The notes below the pieces were generated by a model. It saw only the letters and a list, made by a program, of their open reading frames with translations, was not told the origin of the DNA and ran no database searches. A DNA stretch of 64,000 nt from Asanoa siamensis (GTDB lineage: Bacteria > Actinomycetota > Actinomycetes > Mycobacteriales > Micromonosporaceae): contig NZ_BONE01000011.1 of assembly GCF_016862555.1 (NCBI RefSeq), positions 62,001 through 126,000 of the forward strand, given 5' to 3'. A program made the translations under genes and the position numbers. Position 1 is the first letter of the stretch, and each line of letters starts with the position of its first letter. Shown here one piece after another: positions 25,300 to 34,127 of this stretch.

Positions 25300-26168
25300 G
25301 GCCAGCGGCCCGACGTCGTAGCCGCGCGGTAGGTCCGGTGCAGGAAGTCCAGCAGCGTCGCGTCGGGGTCGGCGGCCGTGCGGACCGTGGTGTAGGGCAG
25401 GACGAACTCGCCCAGGTCCGGGTCGTAGCGGGCGTCCGGACCCACCTCCTGGTCGCGGTAGCCGTCCGGCTCCGGGTACGCGTACGAGTAGAACGCGCCC
25501 TCGCCGGCGCCGCCCGGCCAGTAACCCGCGCTGGACACCTCGTCGCTGTAGGCCTCCCACATGACCCGGTCGGGGCAGTTCGGGACCCCGCCGGGGTGCC
25601 GCGGCGCCGGACGGCCGGAGAACCGGGTCACGGCGAGGTCGAACGCGCCCCAGAAGAAGTGCACGGGGCTCGCCTTGCCGCGGAACTCGGCGCGGAAGTC
25701 GTTGAACACCCGGTCGACCGAGACGAGCGACGTCCAGAACGCCCGCATCGCGGCCGGGTCGTACGCGTCGTGGACGTCGTCGCGGTCGAAGGGCACCACG
25801 TCGGGCAGCTCCACCGGCATCGGGTTGAGCGCGACGTCGACACCGACCTCCGCGAGCCGCGCCTGGTATTCGGCGAAGAAGTCGGCGACGCTGCGCGGCT
25901 CGAGCGCCATGCGGCGGTGCGCACCGGTGGTGGTGCGGATGTCGAGCGCGTGGTCGACGAAGTCGAAGGAGACCTCCACACCACGGTCGCCGTCGGGCAT
26001 GAGCGAGGTGGTCAGCCCACTGCTGGTGACGTAGAGGGCGACGTTCCACCAGTGGTTGGCGGGAGCGGCGAGCGCCAGCCGGGTCTTACCGACGATCTGC
26101 GTCCACAGGTGCACGGTGTCGCGGGTCGGCTGCCAGCCGGACAGCGGAAGTGCGGGCCACGGCTCCAC
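25296..26168 (-). CDS. DUF5996 family protein
   Basis: A 290-residue soluble protein of the DUF5996 family, recognised by LPLSGWQPTRDTVHLWTQ near the start, the NHWWNVALYVTSSGLTT strand, the HFFWGAFDLAVTRFSGR motif and the PGGAGEGAFYSYAYPEP stretch. The function of the family is unknown to me. The start is GTG 26168, preceded by TAGGGT six bases upstream. The gene is convergent with the antiporter and divergent from the methyltransferase gene. Confidence 0.85.
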   Translation of the reverse strand: MEPWPALPLSGWQPTRDTVHLWTQIVGKTRLALAAPANHWWNVALYVTSSGLTTSLMPDGDRGVEVSFDFVDHALDIRTTTGAHRRMALEPRSVADFFAEYQARLAEVGVDVALNPMPVELPDVVPFDRDDVHDAYDPAAMRAFWTSLVSVDRVFNDFRAEFRGKASPVHFFWGAFDLAVTRFSGRPAPRHPGGVPNCPDRVMWEAYSDEVSSAGYWPGGAGEGAFYSYAYPEPDGYRDQEVGPDARYDPDLGEFVLPYTTVRTAADPDATLLDFLHRTYRAATTSGRWP

Positions 26169-26174
26169 ACGTTC

Positions 26175-26180
26175 ACCCTA
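26175..26180 (-). promoter_or_regulatory. -10 box of leaderless DUF5996 gene
   Basis: On the minus strand TAGGGT ends six bases before the GTG start at 26168. No Shine-Dalgarno sequence is present. Confidence 0.5.
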
Positions 26181-26204
26181 GCCCCGCCCCCCGCGGCCGA
26201 CGGC

Positions 26205-26210
26205 TAAAGT
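26205..26210 (+). promoter_or_regulatory. -10 box of leaderless methyltransferase gene
   Basis: TAAAGT ends seven bases before the ATG at 26218 and supports that start over the in-frame GTG at 26209. Confidence 0.5.
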
Positions 26211-26217
26211 GATCGCC

Positions 26218-26997
26218 ATGGATCTGCACACCGATCGGCCGCATCCGGCGCGGGTCTATGACTATCTGCTGGGCGGCACGCAGAACTTCCCGGCCGACCG
26301 GGCCGCCGCCGAGGCCGGCATGAAGGCCAACCCCGCCGGCCGCGTCCCACCCATGGAGAACCGGGCGTTCCTGCGCCGGGTCGTCCGCCATCTCGCGGCC
26401 GAGCGGGGCATCCGGCAGTTCCTCGACATCGGCTCCGGCATCCCGACCTCGCCCAACGTCCACGAGGTGGCCCAGGCCGTCGCGCCCGACGCCAGGGTGG
26501 TCTACGTCGACAAGGACCCTCTGGTGCTGGCGCACGCGCAGGCGCTGCTGAGCGGCCGGACGGCCTACCTCGACGCGGACCTGCGCGACGTCGACGCCCT
26601 GCTCGCGGCGCCCGCGCTGCGGGCCGTCATCGACCTGGACGAGCCGGTCGGGCTGCTGCTGATCGCCATCATGCACTTCGTCGGTGACGACGACGACCCG
26701 TACGGCATCGTGCGGCGCCTGACGGACGCCCTGCCCTCGGGCAGCTATCTCGCGCTGTCGCACCTGACCGGCGACTTCGACCCGGCGGCCTGGGAGGCGG
26801 TCGCGGCCATCTACCGGCGCAGCGGCGTCACGATGCGGGTCCGCGGGAGGGCCGACGTCGCCCGCTTCTTCACCGGCCTCGACCTGGTCGACCCGGGTGT
26901 CGTGGTGCTGCCGGCCTGGCGCCCCGACCCGGACGCCGGCGAGCCGCCCGCCGACACCCAGGTCTCCGTCTACGGTGGTCTCGCCCGCAAGCCGTAA
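26218..26997 (+). CDS. SAM-dependent methyltransferase, PF04672 type
   Basis: A 259-residue member of the actinobacterial S-adenosyl methyltransferase family. Diagnostic blocks are HPARVYDYLLGGTQNFPADR at the N-terminus, the SAM-binding loop FLDIGSGIPTSPNVHEVAQ, the acidic strand end VVYVDKDPLVLAHA and LIAIMHFV. The substrate is not known for the family. A second paralogue lies at 42620-43393 in this window. The ATG at 26218 fits the leaderless promoter. Confidence 0.88.
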   Translation: MDLHTDRPHPARVYDYLLGGTQNFPADRAAAEAGMKANPAGRVPPMENRAFLRRVVRHLAAERGIRQFLDIGSGIPTSPNVHEVAQAVAPDARVVYVDKDPLVLAHAQALLSGRTAYLDADLRDVDALLAAPALRAVIDLDEPVGLLLIAIMHFVGDDDDPYGIVRRLTDALPSGSYLALSHLTGDFDPAAWEAVAAIYRRSGVTMRVRGRADVARFFTGLDLVDPGVVVLPAWRPDPDAGEPPADTQVSVYGGLARKP

Positions 26998-27036
26998 CGT
27001 TCTCCCGCCATTCGGGCGCACGTCGACTGCGGTCGA

Positions 27037-27042
27037 TAGCCT
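27037..27042 (+). promoter_or_regulatory. -10 box of leaderless secreted EEP gene
   Basis: TAGCCT ends six bases before the ATG at 27049. Confidence 0.5.
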
Positions 27043-27048
27043 CCCCGC

Positions 27049-27909
27049 ATGCTGCACACGAAACGATGGGCCGCCCTCGTCGGCCTGGCCGCGCTGATCG
27101 CCGGTCTGCTGCCGGCCACGCCGGCGGCCGCGGCGAGCGTCACCTTCAGGGCCGCCACGCTCAACATCTACAACGGACTCAGCGACGCCGACTTCCGCCA
27201 CGACCTCGACCTGATCGCGTCCCGGGCCGACCTGGTCGGTCTCAACGAGGTCGGCAACCGCAAGGCGCTGTTGCAGAGCTGGGCCGCCGCCAACGGCTGG
27301 TGGCTCTACTCGCCCGGCGGTGTCAACCAGGCGGGCGAGACGCTGATCGCCCGCAAGAGCCAGTTCGACGTGCTCGACCAGGGCTCGGTCTTCGTGTGCG
27401 ACACCAACGGGCCGGGCGAGGTGCCGCCGGCCCGCTACAACAACTGGGTCAAGTACCGGCACAAGGCCAGCGGCCGCAACGTGATCCAGATCAACGCGCA
27501 CGCCAACGCCAGCATCGAGGACAACGGCCGCCCGGAGGACCTGCCCCGCACCCGCTGCGCCGAGCAGCAGTTCCAGAACCTCAAGGACCTCGCGGTCGCC
27601 AAGCAGGCCGAGGGTCAGGTCATCGTCAGCGGCGACCTGAACGTCGACTTCAGCGCCGACCGGGCCGTGGGCTACGCGAGGTTCCCGTGGGCCGTGTTCG
27701 AGGCCAACCAGCTGCCGAACCTGCGCTCCGTCTACAACCTCTACGGCGAGCAGGGCACGGGTACGCACGGCAACCGGCACATCGACTACGTCTACTTCTG
27801 GAAGCGGCTCCCCGAGTACCAGCTCATGTGGCTGACGGGCTACGAGATCGTCGGCGGCACGAAGTCGGACCACAACGGCGTCGTGGCGACGTTCTCCATC
27901 GAGAAGTAA
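27049..27909 (+). CDS. Secreted endonuclease/exonuclease/phosphatase family protein
   Basis: A 286-residue exported protein with a Sec-type signal peptide (about 1-29, ending ATPAAA-A). The EEP fold shows ATLNIYNGL, VGLNEVG with the metal-binding Glu, VIVSGDLNVDF with catalytic Asp-Asn, HGNRHIDYVYF and the final TKSDHNGVVATFSI with the catalytic Asp-His pair. All active-site residues are present. The family cleaves phosphodiesters in DNA, inositol phosphates or sphingomyelin; the target outside the cell is unknown. A hairpin 17 bases after the stop may end transcription. Confidence 0.88.
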   Translation: MLHTKRWAALVGLAALIAGLLPATPAAAASVTFRAATLNIYNGLSDADFRHDLDLIASRADLVGLNEVGNRKALLQSWAAANGWWLYSPGGVNQAGETLIARKSQFDVLDQGSVFVCDTNGPGEVPPARYNNWVKYRHKASGRNVIQINAHANASIEDNGRPEDLPRTRCAEQQFQNLKDLAVAKQAEGQVIVSGDLNVDFSADRAVGYARFPWAVFEANQLPNLRSVYNLYGEQGTGTHGNRHIDYVYFWKRLPEYQLMWLTGYEIVGGTKSDHNGVVATFSIEK

Positions 27910-27913
27910 CGGC

Positions 27914-29251
27914 TCACCGGTCGGCGGTGGCGGCGGGTGCCGCCGCCACCTCGCCGCCCTCCGTGAACGCGCGCCGAGGGTGCTGCACCGAGGCCAGCGA
28001 GACGATGTCGCGGCCGAACACCGCGGCCGTCAGCCAGACCGCCAGGACCCGGACCTTCCGCTCCCAGCTCGGCACCGCGAGGACGTGGTAGCCGCGGTGC
28101 ATCAGCCAGGCCGGCAGGCCCTTGATGACGATCCGCTTGTATTGGAAGATGCCCCGGCCCAGGCCGAGCGTGGCGACCGTGCCCAGGCTGTGGTGCAGGT
28201 AGTCCTTCACCTGGCCACCGCGGATGCTGGCGATGATGTTCTTCGCCAGCAGCTTGCCCTGCCGCACGGCGTGCTGCGCGTTCGGCACGGTCGACGAGCC
28301 CGGCATCGCGAGGTCGGGGACCGCGGCGTCGTCGCCCGCGCCCCAGGCGTCCGGCACGGGCTCGCTGTCGGTGCCGACCCGCAGGTCGGCGCGGACCATC
28401 AGCATGCCGCGCTCGTTGATGGGCAGGTCGGTGTGGCTGCGCACCATCGGGTTGACGGCGTTGCCGACGGTCCACACGATCAGGTCGGAGTCGAACTCCT
28501 CGCCCGTCGAGAGCACCACGTGCCCGCCGCTCGCGGACAGCATCGTCGCGTTGAGGTGCACCCGGGCGCCGCGCTTCTCCAGCGACCGCACCACCCAGCG
28601 GCCGGGCTCGTCGGTCACCTCCGGCAGGATCCGGTCGCGCGCCTCCACCAGGTGGAACCGCAGCTCCTCCGGCTTGATCTCCGGGTACGTCCTGGTCAGC
28701 GCCGTGGCCAGCGAGAGCAGCTCGCCGAAGCCCTCGACGCCCGAGAACCCGCCGCCCACGAACGTCACGGTGAGCAGCCGGCTGCGGCGCGGCCCCGGCT
28801 CGAGCGTCGCCGCCCGGTCGAAGTTGGTCAGCATCCGGTCGCGGATCGCCACGGCCTCTTCGACGTGCTTCATGCCGATCGCCTCGTCGACCACGCCGGG
28901 AATGCCGAGCTGGCGGGTCACGGCGCCGGCGGTGACGGCGATGATGTCGTACGCGAGGGCGAACTCCGGACCCTCGACGGGCGCGACGGTCGCGGTGCGG
29001 TTGGCGTGGTCGACCCGGACGACCGAGCCGGCGATCAACTTGGTCCGGCGCAGGTGCCGGCGCTGCGACACCGCGGCGTGCCGGGCCTCGACGGAGCCGG
29101 ACAGCACCTCGGGCAGAAACGGCTGGTATGTCATGTATGGCCGGGGATCGACCACGATGACCCGGGCCTCGTCACGCCTGAGCTTCTTCTCGAGCTTCCA
29201 GGCGGTGTAGAAACCGGCGTAGCCGCCGCCGACCACCAGAATCGTACGCAC
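27914..29251 (-). CDS. Type II NADH dehydrogenase-like NAD(P)/FAD oxidoreductase
   Basis: A 445-residue flavoprotein with two Rossmann motifs: ILVVGGGYAGFYTAWKLEKK at 4-23 for FAD and VTFVGGGFSGVEGFGEL for NADH. AWGAGDDAAVPD is the FAD-ribityl motif, and the quinone-site region is TVPNAQHAVRQGKLLAKNI. The amphipathic C-terminus suits peripheral membrane binding. It should pass electrons from NADH to menaquinone without proton pumping. GTG 29251 was chosen because AAGGAG precedes it at 6 nt; an upstream GTG (29275) lacks a site. Confidence 0.87.
   Translation of the reverse strand: MRTILVVGGGYAGFYTAWKLEKKLRRDEARVIVVDPRPYMTYQPFLPEVLSGSVEARHAAVSQRRHLRRTKLIAGSVVRVDHANRTATVAPVEGPEFALAYDIIAVTAGAVTRQLGIPGVVDEAIGMKHVEEAVAIRDRMLTNFDRAATLEPGPRRSRLLTVTFVGGGFSGVEGFGELLSLATALTRTYPEIKPEELRFHLVEARDRILPEVTDEPGRWVVRSLEKRGARVHLNATMLSASGGHVVLSTGEEFDSDLIVWTVGNAVNPMVRSHTDLPINERGMLMVRADLRVGTDSEPVPDAWGAGDDAAVPDLAMPGSSTVPNAQHAVRQGKLLAKNIIASIRGGQVKDYLHHSLGTVATLGLGRGIFQYKRIVIKGLPAWLMHRGYHVLAVPSWERKVRVLAVWLTAAVFGRDIVSLASVQHPRRAFTEGGEVAAAPAATADR
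27926..27950 (+). terminator. Hairpin after EEP gene, inside NDH-2 coding end
   Basis: GGTGGCGGCGG-GTG-CCGCCGCCACC forms an 11-bp perfect stem with a 3-nt loop, 17 bases after the stop at 27909. It lies within the last codons of the convergent NDH-2 gene. No T-run follows, as is common in high-GC genomes. Confidence 0.5.
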
Positions 29252-29363
29252 GTGGGCTCCTTCTCTCGCAGTCACCAGCTAGGACCGGACAGCACGCTGT
29301 TTTGTGACGGCGCGAGCGAGGCGCGGGCCCGGTTCGGTCCGGACCCGCGCCCCGGGCGGTTGC

Positions 29364-31058
29364 CTAGCCGAGCCGGCGCGGTGCTGACCCAGTGAACACC
29401 CTGGGAGACCCGAGGTCGACCTCAGGCGCTCCCCGGGCCGTGGCCGGGTCCGGGTAGACCCAGTACCTACCCAGAACGTCCGCGAGTACGTCGGTGCTGC
29501 CCGCGCTGTTGTAGATGTGGAAGCCCTGGTTGTCGCCGAGCAGCGTGATCACGGCGTTGGGCACGGTCTGGCCCGCGGCCGGGTTCAGGTTGCTCACCTC
29601 GGGCATCTCGAAGCCCGCCGGCCACACCGACAGGAACGTGTTCCGGGTCGGGTTGACCGCCGTCACGTTGAGCGCCAGCGCCGCGGTGTCGGGCGTCACC
29701 ACCGTCGACGGCGGGGTCGCGGTCACCCGGGTGGCCGGCCCGAGGGTCCCCGGCACGCCGAGCGCCACGCGGGAGTCGACCACGCGGGTGGGTGTCGTCG
29801 GCGTGAACCGCAGGCCGCCCGTGAGGCCCGAGTCGTCGAAGACGCCGACGACGTCGACCAGCACGTCGCTCGTCGCGGAGGTGTACACACCGATCGAGGG
29901 CCAGCCCTCGGCCGTGCCGCAGTCGATGCACGGCGCCACGGGGACGATCGCCATGTTGGGGACCACCGTGTTCGGGGTGTAGTTGAGGGTCGACGTCGAC
30001 GGGAAGTCGACTTCGAGGCCGTTCCACGCGGTCAGGAAACCGGTGCGGCTGGGCCGGACCGCGGTGACGTTGACCGCGAACGCCCGGATGTGCGCGTCGA
30101 TCTCGGAGCCGAAGGAGAGCGGGACGTTGATGTAGTAGTTGGCCGGCAGCGGCCCGCCCAGGTGGATCCTGGTGTCCAGGAGCCGGGTCGGCTCGATCGC
30201 CTGCAACGCGCCGCCGATGGGCCCGGCGTGGCTCTGGGTCGCGAAGTAGCCGGCGACGTCGGCCACGACGTGGGTGCTGCCCTGGGCGTTGAAGATGTCG
30301 ACCTTGCCGCCGGTGCCGACGGCGACCGTGACGGAGTTGGCGCCCGTCCAGCCGCTGGGGAAGTTCAGTGACGAGGACGTCGGCCGCACCGGCACGCCGG
30401 TCGGGTAGACGGTCAGGTAGCTGGGCCGGGTCGGCTCGGTCACGGTGACGTTGAGCACGACTGCCGAGACGCCGGTCGTCGGGACACCGCCGTTGCCGGT
30501 GACCTGCAGCGCGATGGCGCGACCGGGCCCGATCGGCGCCGCCGGGGCGCCGAAGCCGGACCGCGTGTCGAGCACCCGCGTCGGCGGCAGCGGATAGAAC
30601 GTGCCGCGCGCCGTGACCTGGCCGGTGAGGCTCAGCGGCACGGTCAGCGGGTCGGTGACGCCGTTGTTGGGCACCAGCAGGCTCGCGCTCTGGGCGCCGG
30701 TGCCGGTGGCGTGCGGTGTCACGGTGATGTCGCACGCCTGGCCGGCGGCCAGTGTCACCCCGGTGCAGGTGCTGCCGCTGATCGTGAACGCGTCCGGCGT
30801 GGTGCCGCCGAGCGCCGGCGTGCCGAGCGGCACGGGATCGCTGCCGTTGGCGCGGATGGTCACCTTGAGCGGCGGCCCGTCGACGCCGGGGTCGCTGGGC
30901 CCGAAGTTGAGGCTGGCCGGAGTCGCGGAGAGGGTGGCGGCGAGCTGGACGGCCAGCCGCTGACCGTCCAGCTTGTCCGCCGCCGGTGCCGCCGCGGGAA
31001 GTGCGGCGATCATCGCGGTCGCGGTGGCGACCACGAAGGCGCCACGAAGAATACGCAT
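29364..31058 (-). CDS. Secreted cell-surface repeat protein with ASH-type domain
   Basis: A 564-residue exported protein. The signal peptide is about 1-27 (AFVVATATAMIAALPAAAPA). Residues 40-150 form an ASH/choice-of-anchor-D beta-sandwich (LSATPASLNFGPSDPG). Three repeats of about 135 residues follow, each starting TRVLDTRSG-like and ending VVADVAGYF-like, with LNVTVTEPTRPSYLTVYP in the middle; they are probably beta-propeller or fibre modules. There is no LPxTG tail or C-terminal membrane helix, so it is either released or bound non-covalently. The start follows a GGGGGCAG site. A 12-bp palindrome lies 30 bases upstream. Confidence 0.8.
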   Translation of the reverse strand: MRILRGAFVVATATAMIAALPAAAPAADKLDGQRLAVQLAATLSATPASLNFGPSDPGVDGPPLKVTIRANGSDPVPLGTPALGGTTPDAFTISGSTCTGVTLAAGQACDITVTPHATGTGAQSASLLVPNNGVTDPLTVPLSLTGQVTARGTFYPLPPTRVLDTRSGFGAPAAPIGPGRAIALQVTGNGGVPTTGVSAVVLNVTVTEPTRPSYLTVYPTGVPVRPTSSSLNFPSGWTGANSVTVAVGTGGKVDIFNAQGSTHVVADVAGYFATQSHAGPIGGALQAIEPTRLLDTRIHLGGPLPANYYINVPLSFGSEIDAHIRAFAVNVTAVRPSRTGFLTAWNGLEVDFPSTSTLNYTPNTVVPNMAIVPVAPCIDCGTAEGWPSIGVYTSATSDVLVDVVGVFDDSGLTGGLRFTPTTPTRVVDSRVALGVPGTLGPATRVTATPPSTVVTPDTAALALNVTAVNPTRNTFLSVWPAGFEMPEVSNLNPAAGQTVPNAVITLLGDNQGFHIYNSAGSTDVLADVLGRYWVYPDPATARGAPEVDLGSPRVFTGSAPRRLG

Positions 31059-31087
31059 TTTCTGCCCCCGTCGCAGATCGATGTGTA

Positions 31088-31099
31088 TGCCAATTGGCA
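31088..31099. promoter_or_regulatory. 12-bp palindrome upstream of surface protein gene
   Basis: TGCCAATTGGCA is a perfect palindrome 30-41 bases before the surface-protein start codon. Its AT-rich centre stands out from the surrounding GC-rich DNA, as expected of a repressor site. Confidence 0.5.
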
Positions 31100-31171
31100 A
31101 GCGCAGGGTATGCAACGCCTGTCGATGGGGCAAGCGATCTTCCGACGGTCGGCACACTCCGCACGAACCGA

Positions 31172-32413
31172 TCACCAGTTCTTGTAGGTGACCTCACCGC
31201 GCGCGCAGAACGTGCACGAGGCGCTCAGGAAATCGGTCGTGCGGCGGAACGTCTCGTCGGCCAGGTGCCAGCGCAGCCAGGCCGTGATGACGTGCTGGCC
31301 GTTGCGGGTCGCCAGGATGTGGTCGGTGTCGTCCAGGACGGTGAACCAGACGGGCACGTCGGTGTTGGTGTAGTCCCGCTCCATGTTCGCGGTCGCGAAG
31401 TCCTGGTCACCGCCGATGTAGAGGGTGGGCCGGCGCAGGTTGTCCGGGCCGTTCCCGTCGAACGAGCCGCCGGCGACATGGATCGTCGTGGTCAGCCGGG
31501 GCTCGTCGGCCACGTCGAACGTGCCGATCGACCCGCGGGAGTGCCCGCCGAAGGCCACCTCCGACAGGTCGAGGTCCTGGTGGAGCGGGCCGGCCGCCCG
31601 GGCGTTCTCGTCCTCGAGCCAGTCGAGGGCGGCGACCATCCAGGCCCCGCTGCTCGACGAGACCTCGCTGTAGACGACGAAGCCGTGCGAGGCCCACTGG
31701 CGCAGCATGTCCTCGTAGTCGGCCGGGTCGGACCCGGCGCCCGGGCCCCAGACGAGGATCGGGTGGTCGACGCCGTTCTGGCCCGCGTTGGTCGGATACA
31801 CGAGCCAGCCGTCGTCGTCGGGCCCGGCGGTCTGGTCGATGGTCACGGCGTACGGGCCTGGCCGGGTCACGTCGCTGACCGGTGGCAGCGACCCGCCGGG
31901 CGGGTCGGGGTCCTCGCCGTCGTCGGCCGTGAGCAGCACGTTGTCGACGGTCAGCGTCTCGAGCAGGCTGCTGGCGTCGAGGGTGAACCGCAGCCGCAGG
32001 TCGCGGCCGTCGACCGCGGCGGGCAGGCGCAGCGACACGGCGCCGGTCGCGGTGCGGGCCGACTCCAGCGTGGTGAAAGGCCCGCCGTCCACCGACCAGG
32101 CGGCGGTGAACGTCTCGCCCGGGTCCAGGCCCGAGGTCGCCCGGGTGTACGAGACCGTCAGGCCGGCGTACCCGGTCAGGTCGATGGGTGCCGAGGTGAT
32201 GGCGGGGTCCGCGGCGAGCGACCCGCGCAACCGGGCGCCGTAGGTGCCGGTCGTGACGGAGCCCGTCGCGGTGAAGGTGCCGAGCCCTGAGGTGAAGTCC
32301 TCGCGGTAGACGTCGGTGGCCGCGAGGGCCGGTGCCGGGACGGCGCCGACGGCCACGACGCTGAGCGCCGCCGCGGCGACGACGAGCGGCCGGCGATTGA
32401 TGCGCGACATCAT
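31172..32413 (-). CDS. Secreted alpha/beta hydrolase with N-terminal beta-sandwich
   Basis: A 413-residue exported protein. The signal peptide is about 1-32. Residues 35-165 are a beta-sandwich (YREDFTSGLGTFTATGSV), resembling a carbohydrate- or surface-binding module, then an Asp/Pro linker and an alpha/beta hydrolase of the dienelactone hydrolase/cutinase-like type. The nucleophile is Ser292 in GGHSRGS, the acid is in YIGGDQDFA and the histidine in DDTDHILA. Substrate unknown, probably a polymer ester. The start at 32413 follows GAAGGG. It lies among other exported proteins. Confidence 0.82.
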   Translation of the reverse strand: MMSRINRRPLVVAAAALSVVAVGAVPAPALAATDVYREDFTSGLGTFTATGSVTTGTYGARLRGSLAADPAITSAPIDLTGYAGLTVSYTRATSGLDPGETFTAAWSVDGGPFTTLESARTATGAVSLRLPAAVDGRDLRLRFTLDASSLLETLTVDNVLLTADDGEDPDPPGGSLPPVSDVTRPGPYAVTIDQTAGPDDDGWLVYPTNAGQNGVDHPILVWGPGAGSDPADYEDMLRQWASHGFVVYSEVSSSSGAWMVAALDWLEDENARAAGPLHQDLDLSEVAFGGHSRGSIGTFDVADEPRLTTTIHVAGGSFDGNGPDNLRRPTLYIGGDQDFATANMERDYTNTDVPVWFTVLDDTDHILATRNGQHVITAWLRWHLADETFRRTTDFLSASCTFCARGEVTYKNW

Positions 32414-32622
32414 GAAGATCCCTTCTGAATCGGCGAGCGTCGATTCAAACAAGGCAGGCCACGAATACGGATCGGCGAAATCACCGGTGTGCGCATTGAT
32501 CGTTTCGCGGTAGGGATGTCCCTCGTCCCGGCCCTCGACTTCGTGGTCGCGGACAACCGGCCGGCGGGGCCACCGGGTTTCCGGGAGTGCACAGACCCAA
32601 CACCCTCTTCGGGAGGACGGCT

Positions 32623-34050
32623 ATGCACAGGAGACACACCAGGGCCGTCGCGGCCGCGGTCGCCGGCCTGTTGCTGGTGACCCTGTCGCCGGCGCCCGCG
32701 TCGGCCGGTCCGAGGTTCACCCCCGGTTCGCCCGGGATCGGCGACGCCTATTACCCCACCTACGGCAACGGCGGGTACGACGTCGCGCACTACGACCTCG
32801 ACGTCCGGTACGACCCGGGCAGCGACCTGCTGACCGGCAAGGCGACGATCCGGGCCCGGGCCACCCAGAACCTCTCGTCGTTCAACCTCGACCTAATCGG
32901 CCTCACCGTCGACCGCGTCACGGTCGACGGCCGGTCCGCGGGCTGGTCGCGGGCGGGGCAGGAGCTGACGATCCGGCCGCGCGGCGGCCTGCGCGACCAC
33001 CGGTCCTTCAGCGTCGAGGTGCGCTACCACGGCGTACCCGAGACGTTCGTGCTGCCCGGCACCGACTTCCAGGCCGGGTTCATGCACACCGACGACGGTG
33101 CGGTGGTCGCCGGCCAGCCCGAGGTCGCCGCGGCCTGGTTCCCGGTCAACGACCACCCGCGCGACCGGGCCAGCTACTCCTTCGCGATCACGGTGCCCGC
33201 GGGCCTCGAGGTGATCTGCAACGGGCTCCCGCTGGGCGACACCACCCGTGGCGGCTGGACCACGTCACGGTGGGTGCAGCGCACCCCGATGATCAGCTAC
33301 CTGGCGACGGCCACGATCGGCGAGTTCGACGTGGAGACCACCTGGCACGACGGCCGGCCGACGATCATCGCGATCGACTCCGACCTGCCGCCGGGCTTCG
33401 CCGACGACGCGGTCGGGCGGACCGACGAGATCACCGACTTCCTGGAGACGAAGTTCGGGCCGTACCCGTTCGAGTCCAACGGCGCGATCGTCGACGACCA
33501 CCCGCCGCTGGTGTTCGCGCTGGAGAACCAGACCCGGTCGATCTACGCGGCGAGCTGGTTCGCGCCGGGCGTCGACCCGGGCGAGACCGTGGTCGTCGCG
33601 CACGAGCTGGCCCACCAGTGGTTCGGCGACCTCGTCGCGGTCGACCGGTGGCAGGACATCTGGCTCAACGAGGGGTTCGCCACGTACGCGGAGTGGCTCT
33701 GGCAGGAGCAGCTCGGCCTGGGCACGCCACAGTCCATCTTCGACGAGTTCTACGCGGCGCCGCTCTCCGCGGACTACTGGGACCCGCCGCCCGGCGACCC
33801 GGGCACCGACCAGCTCTTCGACGGCTCGGTCTACACCCGCGGCGGCATGACCGTCCACGCGCTGCGGGTCACCGTCGGCGACGCGGCGTTCTGGCGCATC
33901 GTCCGGGCGTGGCTGGCGCAGAACCGGTTCGCCACCGGCAGCACCGCGGAGTTCGTCGCGCTGGCCGAGCGCGTCTCCGGCAAGCAGCTCGACGCGTTGT
34001 TCGACGCCTGGCTCTACCAGCCGGGCAAGCCGCCCCACCCGGGCAGCTGA
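32623..34050 (+). CDS. Secreted M1 family metallopeptidase
   Basis: A 475-residue gluzincin aminopeptidase with a signal peptide (about 1-28). The N-terminal beta domain (YDVAHYDLDVRYDPGSDLLT) is followed by the catalytic domain, with HELAHQWFGD giving zinc ligands His327 and His331 and catalytic Glu328, and WLNEGFATYAE giving Glu350. The substrate-anchoring GxMEN motif appears as FALEN (298-302). The long C-terminal helical domain of typical M1 enzymes is absent, so this is a short secreted form. GGGAGGA precedes the ATG. A strong terminator follows. Confidence 0.92.
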   Translation: MHRRHTRAVAAAVAGLLLVTLSPAPASAGPRFTPGSPGIGDAYYPTYGNGGYDVAHYDLDVRYDPGSDLLTGKATIRARATQNLSSFNLDLIGLTVDRVTVDGRSAGWSRAGQELTIRPRGGLRDHRSFSVEVRYHGVPETFVLPGTDFQAGFMHTDDGAVVAGQPEVAAAWFPVNDHPRDRASYSFAITVPAGLEVICNGLPLGDTTRGGWTTSRWVQRTPMISYLATATIGEFDVETTWHDGRPTIIAIDSDLPPGFADDAVGRTDEITDFLETKFGPYPFESNGAIVDDHPPLVFALENQTRSIYAASWFAPGVDPGETVVVAHELAHQWFGDLVAVDRWQDIWLNEGFATYAEWLWQEQLGLGTPQSIFDEFYAAPLSADYWDPPPGDPGTDQLFDGSVYTRGGMTVHALRVTVGDAAFWRIVRAWLAQNRFATGSTAEFVALAERVSGKQLDALFDAWLYQPGKPPHPGS

Positions 34051-34058
34051 CCGCGTGA

Positions 34059-34094
34059 CCAGGGCGCCCCGGGAAAGGTCCCGGGGCGCCCTGG
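34059..34094. terminator. Strong intrinsic-type terminator after M1 peptidase
   Basis: CCAGGGCGCCCCGGGA-AAGG-TCCCGGGGCGCCCTGG is a perfect 16-bp stem with a 4-nt loop starting 8 bases after the stop. No T-tract follows. Confidence 0.85.
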
Positions 34095-34127
34095 ACCGGT
34101 CGCCCATGATCCGTCCATCATGGCGGG

